Counted from the first letter of the stretch, positions 1 through 8,940 are shown. The stretch: DNA of 64,000 bases from Clostridiaceae bacterium (GCA_910575795.1 CAJTGE010000026.1:1-64000); one strand, 5' to 3'. Notes: a model not told the origin generated them from the letters alone. Made by a program: numbers and translations.

Positions 1-170
1 CAAAATCTCGCTTGGCTAATTTTAACCGTTATTACTGTTTGGTTTTGTTCTGAATGTTTTCTCAAACTTCAAGGCTTAACCATAAGCCTTTTGTCTTAAG
101 AATTTTCAGGGTTTTATATACTGTTCAGTTTTCAAGGTTCTGTGTTGTTATCTCTTGTAGCAACTTTTAT

Positions 171-283
171 AGTCTATCACATGTTTCTACATTTGTCAAC
201 AACTTTTTTATTTCTTTTCTTTGCTTGAGCTGTCATCTCGCTGACAGCTTAGATATAATACCATATCTTTCCGTATCTGTCAA
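171..283 (-). promoter_or_regulatory. tandem sigma-A promoters of a probable rRNA operon
   Basis: Two near-consensus promoters point leftward off the window. The upstream one has TTGACA at 278-283 and TATTAT at 255-260, the downstream one TTGACA at 194-199 and TAGACT at 171-176; both spacers are 17 bp. The AT-rich leader that follows (1-170) reads, on the minus strand, through a TTGAAAACTGAA stretch typical of clostridial rRNA leaders and spacers. Paired perfect promoters plus this leader suggest that a 16S gene starts just beyond base 1. The promoters are seen directly; the rRNA assignment is inferred, because no rRNA sequence is inside the window. Confidence 0.7.
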
Positions 284-578
284 CTACTTTATTTGACTTT
301 TTTATTTTCCTGCATCTGCTAACGGGACAGCCGTTGTTTGATACAGATGAATATTCTGTTCAATTTGCCGATGTTGTACATCGGGATTAAACTATAACAT
401 CTCCCATACAGCTTGTCAAGGATATTTTTGGCTTTTTTAATAACGCTCCTTCAGTGTAACAGTTCAGATGACCCTGAACTGTTACGGGCATAGGGCCACT
501 GCGTTTTCGTACAGCCAGCGCAGCAGGTTCTCTGACCTATCTGCCAACTTTGTCCCGCATTATCCGATCTGTAAAGAG
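284..578. other. intergenic region without a supported gene
   Basis: This stretch separates the leftward rRNA-type promoters from the cvpA-like gene. It is AT-rich up to about 430. It holds a small hairpin (CCGATG/CATCGG near 369-386) and one copy of the GTAACmGTTCAG palindrome at 456-485. I see no ORF with a ribosome site. Confidence 0.6.
456..485. repeat. GTAACmGTTCAG palindrome, copy 1
   Basis: A perfect 12-bp inverted repeat, GTAACAGTTCAG / CTGAACTGTTAC, has a 6-nt loop. The same palindrome, with paired base changes, recurs at six other intergenic sites in this window. The flank to about 520 (a CTGCGTTTTCGTAC block) also matches, in reverse complement, part of the longer copy at 61793-61925. 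Confidence 0.85.
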
Positions 579-1283
579 CTATAAAATATGCTTTATGACC
601 GCCATTGCGAAGCCTCCCAGCAGATTTCTCTCATACAGAAAGGACAGCCATGCGCTGCATTCTATCTGACGGATCAGGAGCCTGCCTATCGAGGTGGCGG
701 AAAAGGCTGTAATGAACAGAAACGCTACCCACAGGTAGAGTACGCCTTCCACACCTCCCAAAATGCCTCCTGCTATCTTGTTGATTCCGCTTAAAACAGG
801 CAGGCGCGCCACCAGGTCAAGCCAGACCGTTACAATCTTAATGCCGGTAAATACAATTACAAACAGGATCAGGAACAGGATCATATTGAGGATACTGTTG
901 GCCAGATATTTCGCGATGTAGCCGCTGAATGCCTCCACGCCGAGTACGCGGTAGACCTCGTTATTATTATTTTCCAGCAGAGCGTCCTTTAGCTGTTTGG
1001 GCAGCTCCAGCGTCTCGATGATCATCCGCTGTCCGGACGGGCCTGCCTGATCGGCCGTCTCGCTGAGATTCAGCGCAGACAGAATGCTTTCCTCAAAGGC
1101 GGCGCAAATTCCGGTGTTGGTTTTTATAAAATCAGCCGCCCTGGGAGTGACGCCGCGGGCAATCAGAAGGGTGGCGATCAGAGCTGCTGCCGAAACGGAG
1201 AGCTTGATAAAGCCTTTATAATGTCCGTAAAGTATCATACCGGCCAGATATACTCCGACCGCAATTGACAGCCATTTTTCCAT
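579..1283 (-). CDS. CvpA family membrane protein
   Basis: A 234-residue integral membrane protein resembling the CvpA (colicin V production) family. Four hydrophobic segments are visible: residues about 4-22, 28-45, a strong one near 130-150, and one near 175-195. The family is small, bacterial and linked to envelope integrity; its molecular activity is not settled. The start ATG at 1283 lies 2 nt beyond the stop of the HAD phosphatase gene, so the two are probably co-transcribed. The soluble stretch at about 55-115 is less typical, so the family call is moderately confident. Confidence 0.7.
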   Translation of the reverse strand: MEKWLSIAVGVYLAGMILYGHYKGFIKLSVSAAALIATLLIARGVTPRAADFIKTNTGICAAFEESILSALNLSETADQAGPSGQRMIIETLELPKQLKDALLENNNNEVYRVLGVEAFSGYIAKYLANSILNMILFLILFVIVFTGIKIVTVWLDLVARLPVLSGINKIAGGILGGVEGVLYLWVAFLFITAFSATSIGRLLIRQIECSAWLSFLYERNLLGGFAMAVIKHIL

Positions 1284-1285
1284 TC

Positions 1286-2113
1286 TTATTCTCCAAGGGC
1301 ATATTGCTCTATGGCGGCGGCTACTCCGTCCCTGTCATTTGTCAGGGTGATAATATCCGCCTGTTTTTTGAGGAAGTCCGCTCCGTTTTCCATCGCAATG
1401 CCGAGCCCGGCTGCCTGCAGCATGGGGAGGTCATTTTCTCCGTCCCCAAATGCCATGGTTTCTTCACGGGAAATGTTTAAATGCGCTCTGAGACGCTCCA
1501 GGCCGCCTCCCTTTGTCGCTCCCTGCGCGTTCACTTCCAGATTCCATGGCAGGGAAGAGGTAACGCTCAGGGCGTCTATCTGTGACAGTTCGCGCCTGAC
1601 CTCTGCTTTTACTGCTTTTTCCCGGAAAATCAGGTTGATTTTCTGGACAGGGGGGTGGAATTCCTTTAAATAGGCAATTAAATTTGGAACCGGCTGCCGT
1701 GAGCTGCGGATAATACGGCAATTTTCCGGCGGTACGCCAAACTCCTCCAGACGTTCCAGAAACTGCGCTTCACAGATTCCCCGCCCTTCGATATACAGAT
1801 CATACAGCATCGGATATCTCTCCAGTATTTCGATCGCTTTGAGCGCTGTCTGCCAGTCGATATACTGAGCGGCAATGCTTTTTTCCTCCCTGATATCCCA
1901 GACGGAAGCGCCGTTCGTGAATATCCCGTATCTCACGCCTGGAAGCTCTAAAATCTCGGCCGGTACGGCTCTCATGGCGCGGCCGGTGGCAGGTACAATC
2001 TCTATTCCTCTTTTTTCACATTCTTCTATTGCCGCTCTGGTCCGGGCCGTGATCCGCTTATCGGTTGTGAGCAGCGTCCCGTCCAAATCCAGGGCTATTA
2101 ATTTTATAGACAC
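1286..2113 (-). CDS. Cof-type HAD phosphatase
   Basis: A 275-residue haloacid-dehalogenase phosphatase of the Cof/YidA subgroup (HAD-IIB). Motif I is DLDGTLL near residues 9-15, with the nucleophile and general acid Asp separated by one residue. A large C2 cap follows, and the C-terminal part carries the Lys (KGGGLERL) and GDGENDLPML motif III/IV. Such enzymes hydrolyse sugar phosphates or other small phosphomonoesters in the cytoplasm; the substrate cannot be read from sequence. It precedes the cvpA-like gene by 2 nt. Length is normal for the family. Confidence 0.9.
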   Translation of the reverse strand: MSIKLIALDLDGTLLTTDKRITARTRAAIEECEKRGIEIVPATGRAMRAVPAEILELPGVRYGIFTNGASVWDIREEKSIAAQYIDWQTALKAIEILERYPMLYDLYIEGRGICEAQFLERLEEFGVPPENCRIIRSSRQPVPNLIAYLKEFHPPVQKINLIFREKAVKAEVRRELSQIDALSVTSSLPWNLEVNAQGATKGGGLERLRAHLNISREETMAFGDGENDLPMLQAAGLGIAMENGADFLKKQADIITLTNDRDGVAAAIEQYALGE

Positions 2114-2148
2114 TTAAAACACCTCGCATTATCCGGCGTGTGTAATGC

Positions 2149-2177
2149 GTAACCGTTCAGACAGCCTGAACGGTTAC
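2149..2177. repeat. GTAACmGTTCAG palindrome, copy 2
   Basis: GTAACCGTTCAG / CTGAACGGTTAC with a 5-nt loop, between the TPR protein gene and the HAD gene. Compared with copy 1, the middle A-T pair is replaced by C-G on both arms, so pairing is kept. Confidence 0.85.
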
Positions 2178-2198
2178 CGTAATGCACGTTTTTTCCTT

Positions 2199-4676
2199 TT
2201 ATGAGTCAAAGAAATGCTTTTCTTTCAGGATCAGAAGCCCCTCTTTGTCGTATTTTGGCGAGAACAGGCCGCCGAATGATTTTTTCTCCGCCCTGTCAGC
2301 CGCTTCTTCTATCAAATCCTCCGCGCTCGTCCGGGTAAGAGGCGCTCCGTCCTCCTCCATCATTTCCACGCGCTCATACAGGGCCAGAAGGCTCTTTCCT
2401 GTAATGCTGCAGTCGATCTCAGATGCATATTTGCAGGCATATTGCGTAAATTCTTCTACATCCATGACCGTCCCGTCGTCCGGCTCTCCTTCCTGCGGCG
2501 CGTAGTCGCTGTATCCGTCATCAGAGGCATCCTCCTCATAGCGCTCCTGAAGGCTTGCGGCCTCTTCGTCCGCCTCGCGGCGCATCTGCTCTGCTCTGTA
2601 TTCCTCCTGATAGATAGCCTCGTCCGCCTCTTTTTCGGCCTGATAACGCGCTGCTTCAGCGGCGTCGTCTTCTGTCCTGCGGCGGATTTCCTGCGTCAGT
2701 TCGTCTTCCGCCTTACGGCGGGCTGCCCTTGACGCCTCATATCTCGCGCGGCGCGCTTCTTTTGACACCTCATACTCGGCCTGGCGGCGCGCTTCCTCAT
2801 CTTCTCCGTATTCCGCCTCACGGCGGGCCTTTACGGCGGCTTCATATTCAGCCTTGCGGCGCGCTTCTTCAGCGGCTTCGTATTCATCTTCACGGCGCGC
2901 CTGCCTGGAAGCTTCATATTCGGCCTGACGGCGCGCCTGGCTGGCGGCTTCGGCTTCCGCCATACTGCGGGCCTGACGCCGGATCTCCTCCTCATGGGCC
3001 GCCAGCCTCTGCCTCGCCGCCTCTTCCTCTCTTGCCGCCGCCATTCTAAGCATTTCCGTTTCCCGGGCCGTCTCCTGCTCCTCTCCGGGCTGTGCATTCA
3101 TATCCATATCCGGATATTGAATATAGCGGAATTTCTGCGCAAAATCAGGATATTGCATGTACATCTGCTGTAAACGGGGCGGCGTGTCGAACAGCACGAG
3201 TACGATACCGGTCTGATCCTGGTCGATCAATGCGTCTAATTCGTCGATCACAACCGAATCCAGATCCGCCGCCCCCTCGATGATCAGATCCTTTCCCGGC
3301 AGGCGTTCTGCCACGGCATAGAGCCCTTTGCGGTTTAATTTGTCGCCGCTGACTTTTGCCACGGGATTTTTTCTCCCCATCTCACGGTGAATGCTTTTTA
3401 AACATTCCACAGCCATGGCTATGCCGTCTTCCCGGCTTACTGCCTCAAGCATGAGGTGATATCTGTCTTCCAGAGCCAGATCCCAGTCCTCAATCTCAGA
3501 AATCTCGTCCTCATAGGATTCGGACTGCTCTTCATAGGTGTCCTGAAGCTCTTCGTAAGCGTCCGGCTGTTCATAGGCGTCCGGTTCCTCATAGGCAGCC
3601 GGCTCCTCCATATAAGGCCCGGGCTGCTCTTCATATTCGCCCGGCGAGGCGGTGGACGAGGGCTCCATATCCTTATCCACATCCGCGCTCATTTTCAGCG
3701 GTTCTGCCGTTGCCGACGCCTCTTTTTGGGCTATCGCCTGTTCCGGCCAGTCACGCGCCTGCGAATCCTCTTCGGCCTGGAGCGGCTGCCGGGCGGGGCG
3801 GACGTCGCGGGCCGGACTGAAAACTCTCGTTTCTCCGCCGCCTGCGGCCTCCTCCTCGCCGTATGGCTCCAGCTTTGACATTTCTCTGGCCAGCTCCTCC
3901 TTTGCCCTGGCTTCATGGAGGATCGCTTCCATCTCCGCTCCGGATGTATCCCTGCCTGTCTCCATCTCATTTTCCTCCGAATTGTAATATTCCTGTCTCT
4001 GTATTAAACGGCGGTTAGCAGGTTTCTGGTACTCCTCCTCCACAGCGCGCAGTTTTTCCTCATATTTTTCACGGTTTTCTACCAGATCCATCTGATACTC
4101 TGACAGCGGTGCGAACTGCTGCTTCAGCTCCATGGCTTTATCCACATATTTCCCCAGACCAAAAAGCAGCATGATCTTATCGCAGATCTGGACACAGTCT
4201 TCATCCCGCCCTGCCTGCCTGTAGAGCTCCGCCAGACGGTACAGCCATTTCTCATCGAGATCCTCCTGGCAATAGCGCTCCAGAGTCGCTATCTGCTGTT
4301 CCAGGGGGGCCTCCCTGGCCTCTAAAATCAAATGCCACAGAAGGAACTGACGCGGATCGTCCCCTGCCTGTTCGCAGAATTCCCGGTAGTAAGCTTCCGC
4401 CTCCTGGACATTGCCCTCGCGCAGCGCCAGATCCGTTAATTTAAACAAGAGCCCCTTTCCGATGGGGGCCCGCTCAAAGGCCAGAAGAAGAATATCCTTT
4501 GCCTCCTGATATTCCGCGTTCCGCTCGTATACCTGGGCTACCATGGTGAGAAGGCTCGTACTGCGCACGCGCCGCCAGTCAATTGCGTCGGCAATTTTCA
4601 TGGCTGTCTCGTAATCGCCCTTATTTACCAGTTTTTTTATCTGTTCAACCTTTATATTAAACTCGTACTTATCCAT
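2199..4676 (-). CDS. large TPR / coiled-coil protein, unknown function
   Basis: An 825-residue cytoplasmic-looking protein with no signal peptide. Residues about 1-210 form helical TPR-like repeats (ADAIDWRRVRS, LLLAFERAPIGKG and similar). Residues 210-400 are acidic and disordered, with tandem PDAYEE-like repeats. About 405-520 is a globular domain (VAERLPGKDLIIEGAADL, then GIVLVLFDTPPRLQQ) that looks like an AAA-type fold lacking a visible Walker A. About 540-720 is a long charged Ala/Arg/Glu coiled coil of ARRQAEYEAS-type repeats. A conserved-looking 85-residue C-terminal domain ends the protein. It lies upstream of cvpA and HAD and downstream of recR. I do not recognise a named function; scaffold-like organisation is an inference. 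Confidence 0.75.
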   Translation of the reverse strand: MDKYEFNIKVEQIKKLVNKGDYETAMKIADAIDWRRVRSTSLLTMVAQVYERNAEYQEAKDILLLAFERAPIGKGLLFKLTDLALREGNVQEAEAYYREFCEQAGDDPRQFLLWHLILEAREAPLEQQIATLERYCQEDLDEKWLYRLAELYRQAGRDEDCVQICDKIMLLFGLGKYVDKAMELKQQFAPLSEYQMDLVENREKYEEKLRAVEEEYQKPANRRLIQRQEYYNSEENEMETGRDTSGAEMEAILHEARAKEELAREMSKLEPYGEEEAAGGGETRVFSPARDVRPARQPLQAEEDSQARDWPEQAIAQKEASATAEPLKMSADVDKDMEPSSTASPGEYEEQPGPYMEEPAAYEEPDAYEQPDAYEELQDTYEEQSESYEDEISEIEDWDLALEDRYHLMLEAVSREDGIAMAVECLKSIHREMGRKNPVAKVSGDKLNRKGLYAVAERLPGKDLIIEGAADLDSVVIDELDALIDQDQTGIVLVLFDTPPRLQQMYMQYPDFAQKFRYIQYPDMDMNAQPGEEQETARETEMLRMAAAREEEAARQRLAAHEEEIRRQARSMAEAEAASQARRQAEYEASRQARREDEYEAAEEARRKAEYEAAVKARREAEYGEDEEARRQAEYEVSKEARRARYEASRAARRKAEDELTQEIRRRTEDDAAEAARYQAEKEADEAIYQEEYRAEQMRREADEEAASLQERYEEDASDDGYSDYAPQEGEPDDGTVMDVEEFTQYACKYASEIDCSITGKSLLALYERVEMMEEDGAPLTRTSAEDLIEEAADRAEKKSFGGLFSPKYDKEGLLILKEKHFFDS

Positions 4677-4743
4677 CTCTTTCGCATCTCCTAAGCGCCC
4701 GCGGCATCCGCCGGCGTTTTGTTGTCCCGGTAATATCCTGCGG

Positions 4744-5343
4744 CTACAGCTCCGTGCGGCCGTCCAGGGCCCTCAGAAGCGTCACCTCGTCAATATATTC
4801 TAAATCGCCTCCCACCGGAACTCCGCTGGCAATCCGCGTCACCCGGATTCCGGATGGTTTTACAAGCTTGCTGATGTACATGGCCGTCGTCTCCCCCTCC
4901 AGATTCGAGTTCGTGGCGATAATGACCTCCTGCGTCTCCTCCTTCTGGAGGCGCGTCATCAGCTCTTTTAAACGGATATCCCCCGGACCGATGCCGAGCA
5001 TCGGCGATATGGCTCCATGCAGCACATGGTAAACTCCATCATACTTCCCCGTCTTCTCATAGGCCGCGAGATCTCTCGTGTTCTCCACGACCATGATGGT
5101 TTTATGATCCCGTCTGTCGCTCTTACAGATGGGGCACAGCTCTTCATCCGTCAGGGTGCAGCACTCCCGGCAGTAGCGGACGTTCTGTCTGGCTTCCATG
5201 ATGGCCGCTGACAGATGCTCCGCCTGTTCTTTTGGCATATTGATGATATGAAATGCCAGGCGCTGGGCCGACTTGCTCCCGATGCCGGGAAGCTTTGACA
5301 GTTCCCCTATGAGCTTTGTGATCTGCGTACTGTAATAATCCAT
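4744..5343 (-). CDS. recR: recombination protein RecR
   Basis: RecR works with RecF and RecO to load RecA at gapped DNA. The 199-residue product starts MDYYSTQITKLIGELSKLPG, holds the helix-hairpin-helix near residues 12-30 (LPGIGSKSAQRLAF), a four-cysteine zinc finger near 57-72 (CRECCTLTDEELCPIC) and a Toprim domain from about 80 (VVENTRDL to EGETTAMYI). The start at 5343 was preferred to the in-frame ATG at 5457 because it gives the normal family length and avoids running through ybaB. It is the last gene of the dnaX-ybaB-recR operon, four bases after ybaB. Confidence 0.96.
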   Translation of the reverse strand: MDYYSTQITKLIGELSKLPGIGSKSAQRLAFHIINMPKEQAEHLSAAIMEARQNVRYCRECCTLTDEELCPICKSDRRDHKTIMVVENTRDLAAYEKTGKYDGVYHVLHGAISPMLGIGPGDIRLKELMTRLQKEETQEVIIATNSNLEGETTAMYISKLVKPSGIRVTRIASGVPVGGDLEYIDEVTLLRALDGRTEL

Positions 5344-5347
5344 AATC

Positions 5348-5701
5348 CTAGAACGGGAATCCTCCGCCAAGACCTCCCAGGCCGCCTGTGAGTTTTGCCA
5401 TCGCAGCGCTGCTCTCCTCCTCTGCCTGGCGCAGCGCTTCATTCGTCGCGGCCACAATCAGATCCTGAAGCATCTCAATATCCTCCGGATCCACAACCTC
5501 TTCAGAAAGCTTTACGGACAGAATCTCCTTCTTTCCTGAAACGGTCACAGACACCGCGCCGCCGCCCGCTGAGGCCGTGTACTGCTTTTCCTCGAGCTCT
5601 TTGGTGGTTTCCTCCATCTGACGCTGCATTCTCTGAGCCTGCTTCATTATATTATTCATATTGCCAGGCATTCCGCCTGGAAAACCGCCACGTTTTGCCA
5701 T
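5348..5701 (-). CDS. YbaB/EbfC nucleoid-associated protein
   Basis: A 117-residue member of the YbaB/EbfC family, small dimeric DNA-binding proteins. It begins MAKRGGFPGGMPGNM, continues with the helical NIMKQAQRMQRQMEETTKEL segment, and has the family core VSVTVSGKKEILSVKLSEE followed by DPEDIEMLQDLI. Start 5701 is chosen over the upstream ATG at 5737 because AGGAGGAG lies about 7-10 nt before it. It sits between dnaX and recR, the classic arrangement, where it is co-transcribed with replication and repair genes. Confidence 0.95.
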   Translation of the reverse strand: MAKRGGFPGGMPGNMNNIMKQAQRMQRQMEETTKELEEKQYTASAGGGAVSVTVSGKKEILSVKLSEEVVDPEDIEMLQDLIVAATNEALRQAEEESSAAMAKLTGGLGGLGGGFPF

Positions 5702-5755
5702 GGTGTGCTTCTCCTCCTGAAATTCATAGTCTCTCATTTATGTTGAAATGCTGTA

Positions 5756-7372
5756 TTAGTCATCCTCAATCACAATATCTTCATGGATCACCTTCAGATC
5801 CTCGTCGCTGACATATGCCGTGTCCTTTAGCTCCCCCGAGGACTCCAGGCGCGCTTTAAATTCAATCTGTTTCTGATATGTCTCCTCAACAATCTGTTTC
5901 AGCTCTTTTAAAACGCTTTCACGGTTGACAATCGAATAGTTGCCCGGCAGCGTGAATACGATGCAGAGGCAGCCTCCGCCTCCCGGCTCCACCGCTGTAT
6001 TTTTGAGGGCGGCGCGCACGGCCCCGTTTGTCAGGCGGGCGATCTTTGCCCATTCCCCGCGAATCAGCATCAGATCGTCGTATTCGGCCCTGGGAAGCAC
6101 GACCGGCTTTTCCGGCGCTGTCTGCGCTTCCCGGATATCTCCGGCTCCCGGCTCTTTTAGCGCCTGCGCGCATCCTTTCTCCGATGCCGGCGCAGGAAAC
6201 GCCGGCGGATGCAGGGACAGCTCCTCAAGCTTCTTTTCCAATGCGGAAATCCGCTGGAGCAGGGAATCTGTGTTCTGCTCCATGGACGGCATAGTCAGTT
6301 TTATAAATGCGATCTCCACCAACACGCGCTTTTGGCTTGCATAGCGGAGCTGTCCGGATAGTTCGGAAAAGATCCGGATATAGCGCATCAGCGTCTCCCC
6401 TGTCGTCTGCATGGCTTCCTCGCGGAGCGCGGCAATATTTTCCGCGGACATATCCAGCATATCCTCCGCATCCTCTGCAGCCATGACGATCAGAAGGTTT
6501 CTCAGATACCAGACAAAATCATTTACCATCTGGCCCAAATCGCGCCCCTGTATCACCATCTCCTCGATCACGCTGACACAGCTTCCCGCGTCCCCGGAGG
6601 CGGCGGCCTTAAACAGGCGGCCAAGGATGCGGTTGTCTACCGCGCCCAGTACCTCCAGGACATGTTCATAGGTCAGTATCTCGCCAAAGTGAAAGGCGCT
6701 GCACTGATCCAGCAGGCTTAAGGCGTCGCGCATGGAGCCGTCGGCCGCCCTGGCCACGTAGCGGAGCGCGCGATCCTCTGCCTGCATCTGCTCCGCCTGT
6801 GTAAGCTCCTGTAAACGCGCTGTAATCTCCGGGACTGTGATCCGTTTGAAATCGTAGCGCTGGCAGCGCGACAGGATCGTGATCGGAATCTTGTGCGCCT
6901 CTGTGGTGGCCAGTATGAATATCACATAGGACGGCGGCTCCTCAAGCGTCTTAAGCAGCGCGTTAAACGCGCCGATCGAGAGCATATGAACCTCGTCTAT
7001 GATAAATACGCGGAAACGCCCCTCTGTGGGCGGGTACTGAACCTGCTCGCGGATATCGCGGATATTCTCCACACCGTTGTTAGACGCCGCGTCGATCTCC
7101 ACGACATTTAAGGAAGCGCCTGCCGCAATCTGCTTACAGAGAGCACACTCGCCGCAGGGGTTTCCGTCTGTGGGATGCTCACAGTTGACTGCCCTGGCAA
7201 ATATCTTGGCAATACTGGTTTTTCCCGTGCCTCTGGTTCCGCAGAGCAGATATGCGTGTCCGATGCGTCCTGACGTTATCTGGTTTTTGAGAGTTTTAAC
7301 GATGTGATCCTGGCCCTTTACCTCATCAAACGAGGCGGGCCTCCATTTCCGGTATAACGCAGTATAGGACAT
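5756..7372 (-). CDS. dnaX: DNA polymerase III subunit gamma/tau
   Basis: The clamp-loader ATPase subunit that also holds the replicative polymerases. The 538-residue protein starts MSYTALYRKWRPASFDEVKG. It carries Walker A GTRGTGKTS near residue 45, a zinc module with cysteines spaced as C-x8-C-x2-C-x2-C (about 66-80), Walker B FIIDEVHML and the SRC sensor motif LSRCQRYDF. The C-terminal third is low-complexity then alpha/beta, as in Gram-positive tau. It is followed by ybaB and recR, and preceded by pfkA and the SRP RNA. I did not find a clear programmed frameshift site. Confidence 0.96.
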   Translation of the reverse strand: MSYTALYRKWRPASFDEVKGQDHIVKTLKNQITSGRIGHAYLLCGTRGTGKTSIAKIFARAVNCEHPTDGNPCGECALCKQIAAGASLNVVEIDAASNNGVENIRDIREQVQYPPTEGRFRVFIIDEVHMLSIGAFNALLKTLEEPPSYVIFILATTEAHKIPITILSRCQRYDFKRITVPEITARLQELTQAEQMQAEDRALRYVARAADGSMRDALSLLDQCSAFHFGEILTYEHVLEVLGAVDNRILGRLFKAAASGDAGSCVSVIEEMVIQGRDLGQMVNDFVWYLRNLLIVMAAEDAEDMLDMSAENIAALREEAMQTTGETLMRYIRIFSELSGQLRYASQKRVLVEIAFIKLTMPSMEQNTDSLLQRISALEKKLEELSLHPPAFPAPASEKGCAQALKEPGAGDIREAQTAPEKPVVLPRAEYDDLMLIRGEWAKIARLTNGAVRAALKNTAVEPGGGGCLCIVFTLPGNYSIVNRESVLKELKQIVEETYQKQIEFKARLESSGELKDTAYVSDEDLKVIHEDIVIEDD

Positions 7373-7387
7373 GGACAGCGCTCTCCT

Positions 7388-8467
7388 TTATTCGTCGCCG
7401 AAGCTGATACCCACGGATTTCGCTTCCCGGATAATGTCGCTCTTGGGATCTACGGTCTTTAACTTTCCTGCAATATCCTCCAGCGGGATCTTTGTGATCT
7501 TCCTGCCGTCCACGGCTACCATGTAGCCATACTGCTTCTTGCGGATCAGCTCCGCTGCCTCTGCGCCGAGACGGGTAGCCAGCACGCGGTCATACGGAGT
7601 CGGCTCGCCGCCGCGCTGCATGTGCCCCGGTACGGTCACGCGGGCTTCCTGGCCGGTCTTTTCCTCAATCAGAGCGCCCAGCTCATAGGCCACGGACGGA
7701 TATGTGGGCCCGTTCTTTTTCTTTTCCTTCAGCTCCTTTTTGGAGAGGGCCGCATCCTCCTTGGAGATCGCGCCTTCCGCAACGGCCAGGATCGTGAAAT
7801 TCTTGCCGTTCTTCATGCGCCCCTTGATGGCGTCCACCACAACCTTGATGTCATAGGGAATTTCCGGAATCAGTATAATATCCGCTCCGCCTGCGATGCC
7901 GGCGTAAAGGGGCAGCCAGCCCACCTTGTGTCCCATAATCTCTACGATAAATACACGGCCATGGGAGGCGGCTGTTGTATGGATGCAGTCAATCGCATTT
8001 GTTGCGATATCGATCGCGCTGTGGAAGCCAAATGTTAAGTCTGTTCCCCATAAGTCATTGTCAATCGTTTTGGGAAGGGATACGATATTGAGCCCTTCTT
8101 CGCGCAGGAGGTTGGCCGTCTTCTGGCTTCCGTTTCCTCCCAGGACAACCAGGCACTCCAGCTTTAATTTATAGTAGGTGTGCTTCATGGCCGCCACCTT
8201 GTCGAGCCCGTTCTCGTCCGGCGTCCGCATCATCTTAAACGGCTGGCGCGAGGTCCCGAGTATGGTGCCGCCCAGCGTCAGGATACCCGAAAATTCATAC
8301 GGCTTCATCACCCGGTAGTCCGCGTACATAAGGCCCTTGTAGCCGTCCTCAAAGCCGACAATCTCCACATCGTCAAACATTTTATATAATGATTTCGCCA
8401 CGCCGCGCATGGTGGCATTTAAGCTCTGACAATCTCCGCCGCTGGTTAAGATACCGATTCTTCTCAT
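7388..8467 (-). CDS. 6-phosphofructokinase, mixed active-site type
   Basis: A 359-residue phosphofructokinase of the PfkA fold. Visible motifs are GILTSGGDCQSLNA at the N-terminus, VVLGGNGSQKTANLL in the phosphate-binding loop, LPKTIDNDLWGTD at the catalytic loop and GGADIILIPEIP later. By knowledge of the family, Gly in the GGxGS loop favours ATP, whereas Lys in PKTIDND is characteristic of pyrophosphate enzymes, so this is the group III or mixed pattern. It catalyses fructose-6-phosphate phosphorylation in glycolysis; the phosphoryl donor is uncertain. ATG at 8467 was chosen over the GTG at 8476 from the position of AAGGAAAGG. Confidence 0.9.
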   Translation of the reverse strand: MRRIGILTSGGDCQSLNATMRGVAKSLYKMFDDVEIVGFEDGYKGLMYADYRVMKPYEFSGILTLGGTILGTSRQPFKMMRTPDENGLDKVAAMKHTYYKLKLECLVVLGGNGSQKTANLLREEGLNIVSLPKTIDNDLWGTDLTFGFHSAIDIATNAIDCIHTTAASHGRVFIVEIMGHKVGWLPLYAGIAGGADIILIPEIPYDIKVVVDAIKGRMKNGKNFTILAVAEGAISKEDAALSKKELKEKKKNGPTYPSVAYELGALIEEKTGQEARVTVPGHMQRGGEPTPYDRVLATRLGAEAAELIRKKQYGYMVAVDGRKITKIPLEDIAGKLKTVDPKSDIIREAKSVGISFGDE

Positions 8468-8621
8468 GAATGACACACCCTTTCCTTTTTCTTTCTGTTT
8501 TATGTACTTCCTTTACGGTTGATCCCAGGCCGCCGCCAGGTTACTGCCTGCCGCATTTCTTTTGGCCTGCGAATATTATAATACAATCGACTTGCGCGGG
8601 CAAGGAAAAAATATAATAAGA

Positions 8622-8652
8622 CAAAAAGAGAATCCCGTTATATGGATTCTCT
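8622..8652 (-). terminator. terminator of the SRP RNA gene
   Basis: On the minus strand GAGAATCC, a 7-nt loop and GGGATTCTC are followed by TTTTTGTC. It lies directly after the SRP RNA 3-prime end, so it ends that transcript. Confidence 0.9.
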
Positions 8653-8661
8653 GCTTCTATT

Positions 8662-8940
8662 TTTATCCGCACGTCCTGCTTTGAACGGCTTCCACAGACG
8701 TTACCCCTGCGCTTAACTCGGCCCAGGCTGCCTTGCGGCACACAGAAGCTTCCGCTTAGTGCTGCTGCATTCCTGCCCTGACACGGTTCACGGATTCCTG
8801 TTGCGCAAGACCCAGGCTTCAACGCCAGTTACAGGGGGCGGCTCTGCAGAAAACCGCCCGGGGCAGAACATCACCCCCGCTGTAGCGGATTGCGGGTACA
8901 GGGCACCGCTGACTCCCCGGCTGTGCGGAAACTTTATGGC
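8662..8940 (-). ncRNA. ffs: signal recognition particle RNA, large Gram-positive type
   Basis: The RNA scaffold of the signal recognition particle. The minus strand contains the conserved domain IV (GTGAACCGTGTCAGG, then GGAATGCAGCAGCAC) and the downstream GTGTGCCGCAAGGCAGCCTGG and CCGAGTTAAGCGCAG blocks. It also carries the 5-prime Alu domain CCCTGTACCCGCAATCCGC, as in the Bacillus scRNA. The ends were placed where CCGCAC (8933-8938) pairs with GTGCGG (8667-8672), giving about 280 nt. A perfect promoter 90 nt upstream and a terminator just downstream bracket it; the primary transcript would be near 400 nt, so end processing is likely. Exact ends are inferred. Confidence 0.95.

Noticed and set aside
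54-296. 80-codon plus-strand frame
   Set aside because: It lies across the rRNA-type promoters and leader, has no ribosome site and an AT-driven composition.
5344-5457. Longer start for recR
   Set aside because: It would extend through the end of ybaB and adds an Arg-rich tail unlike RecR; ATG at 5343 gives normal length.
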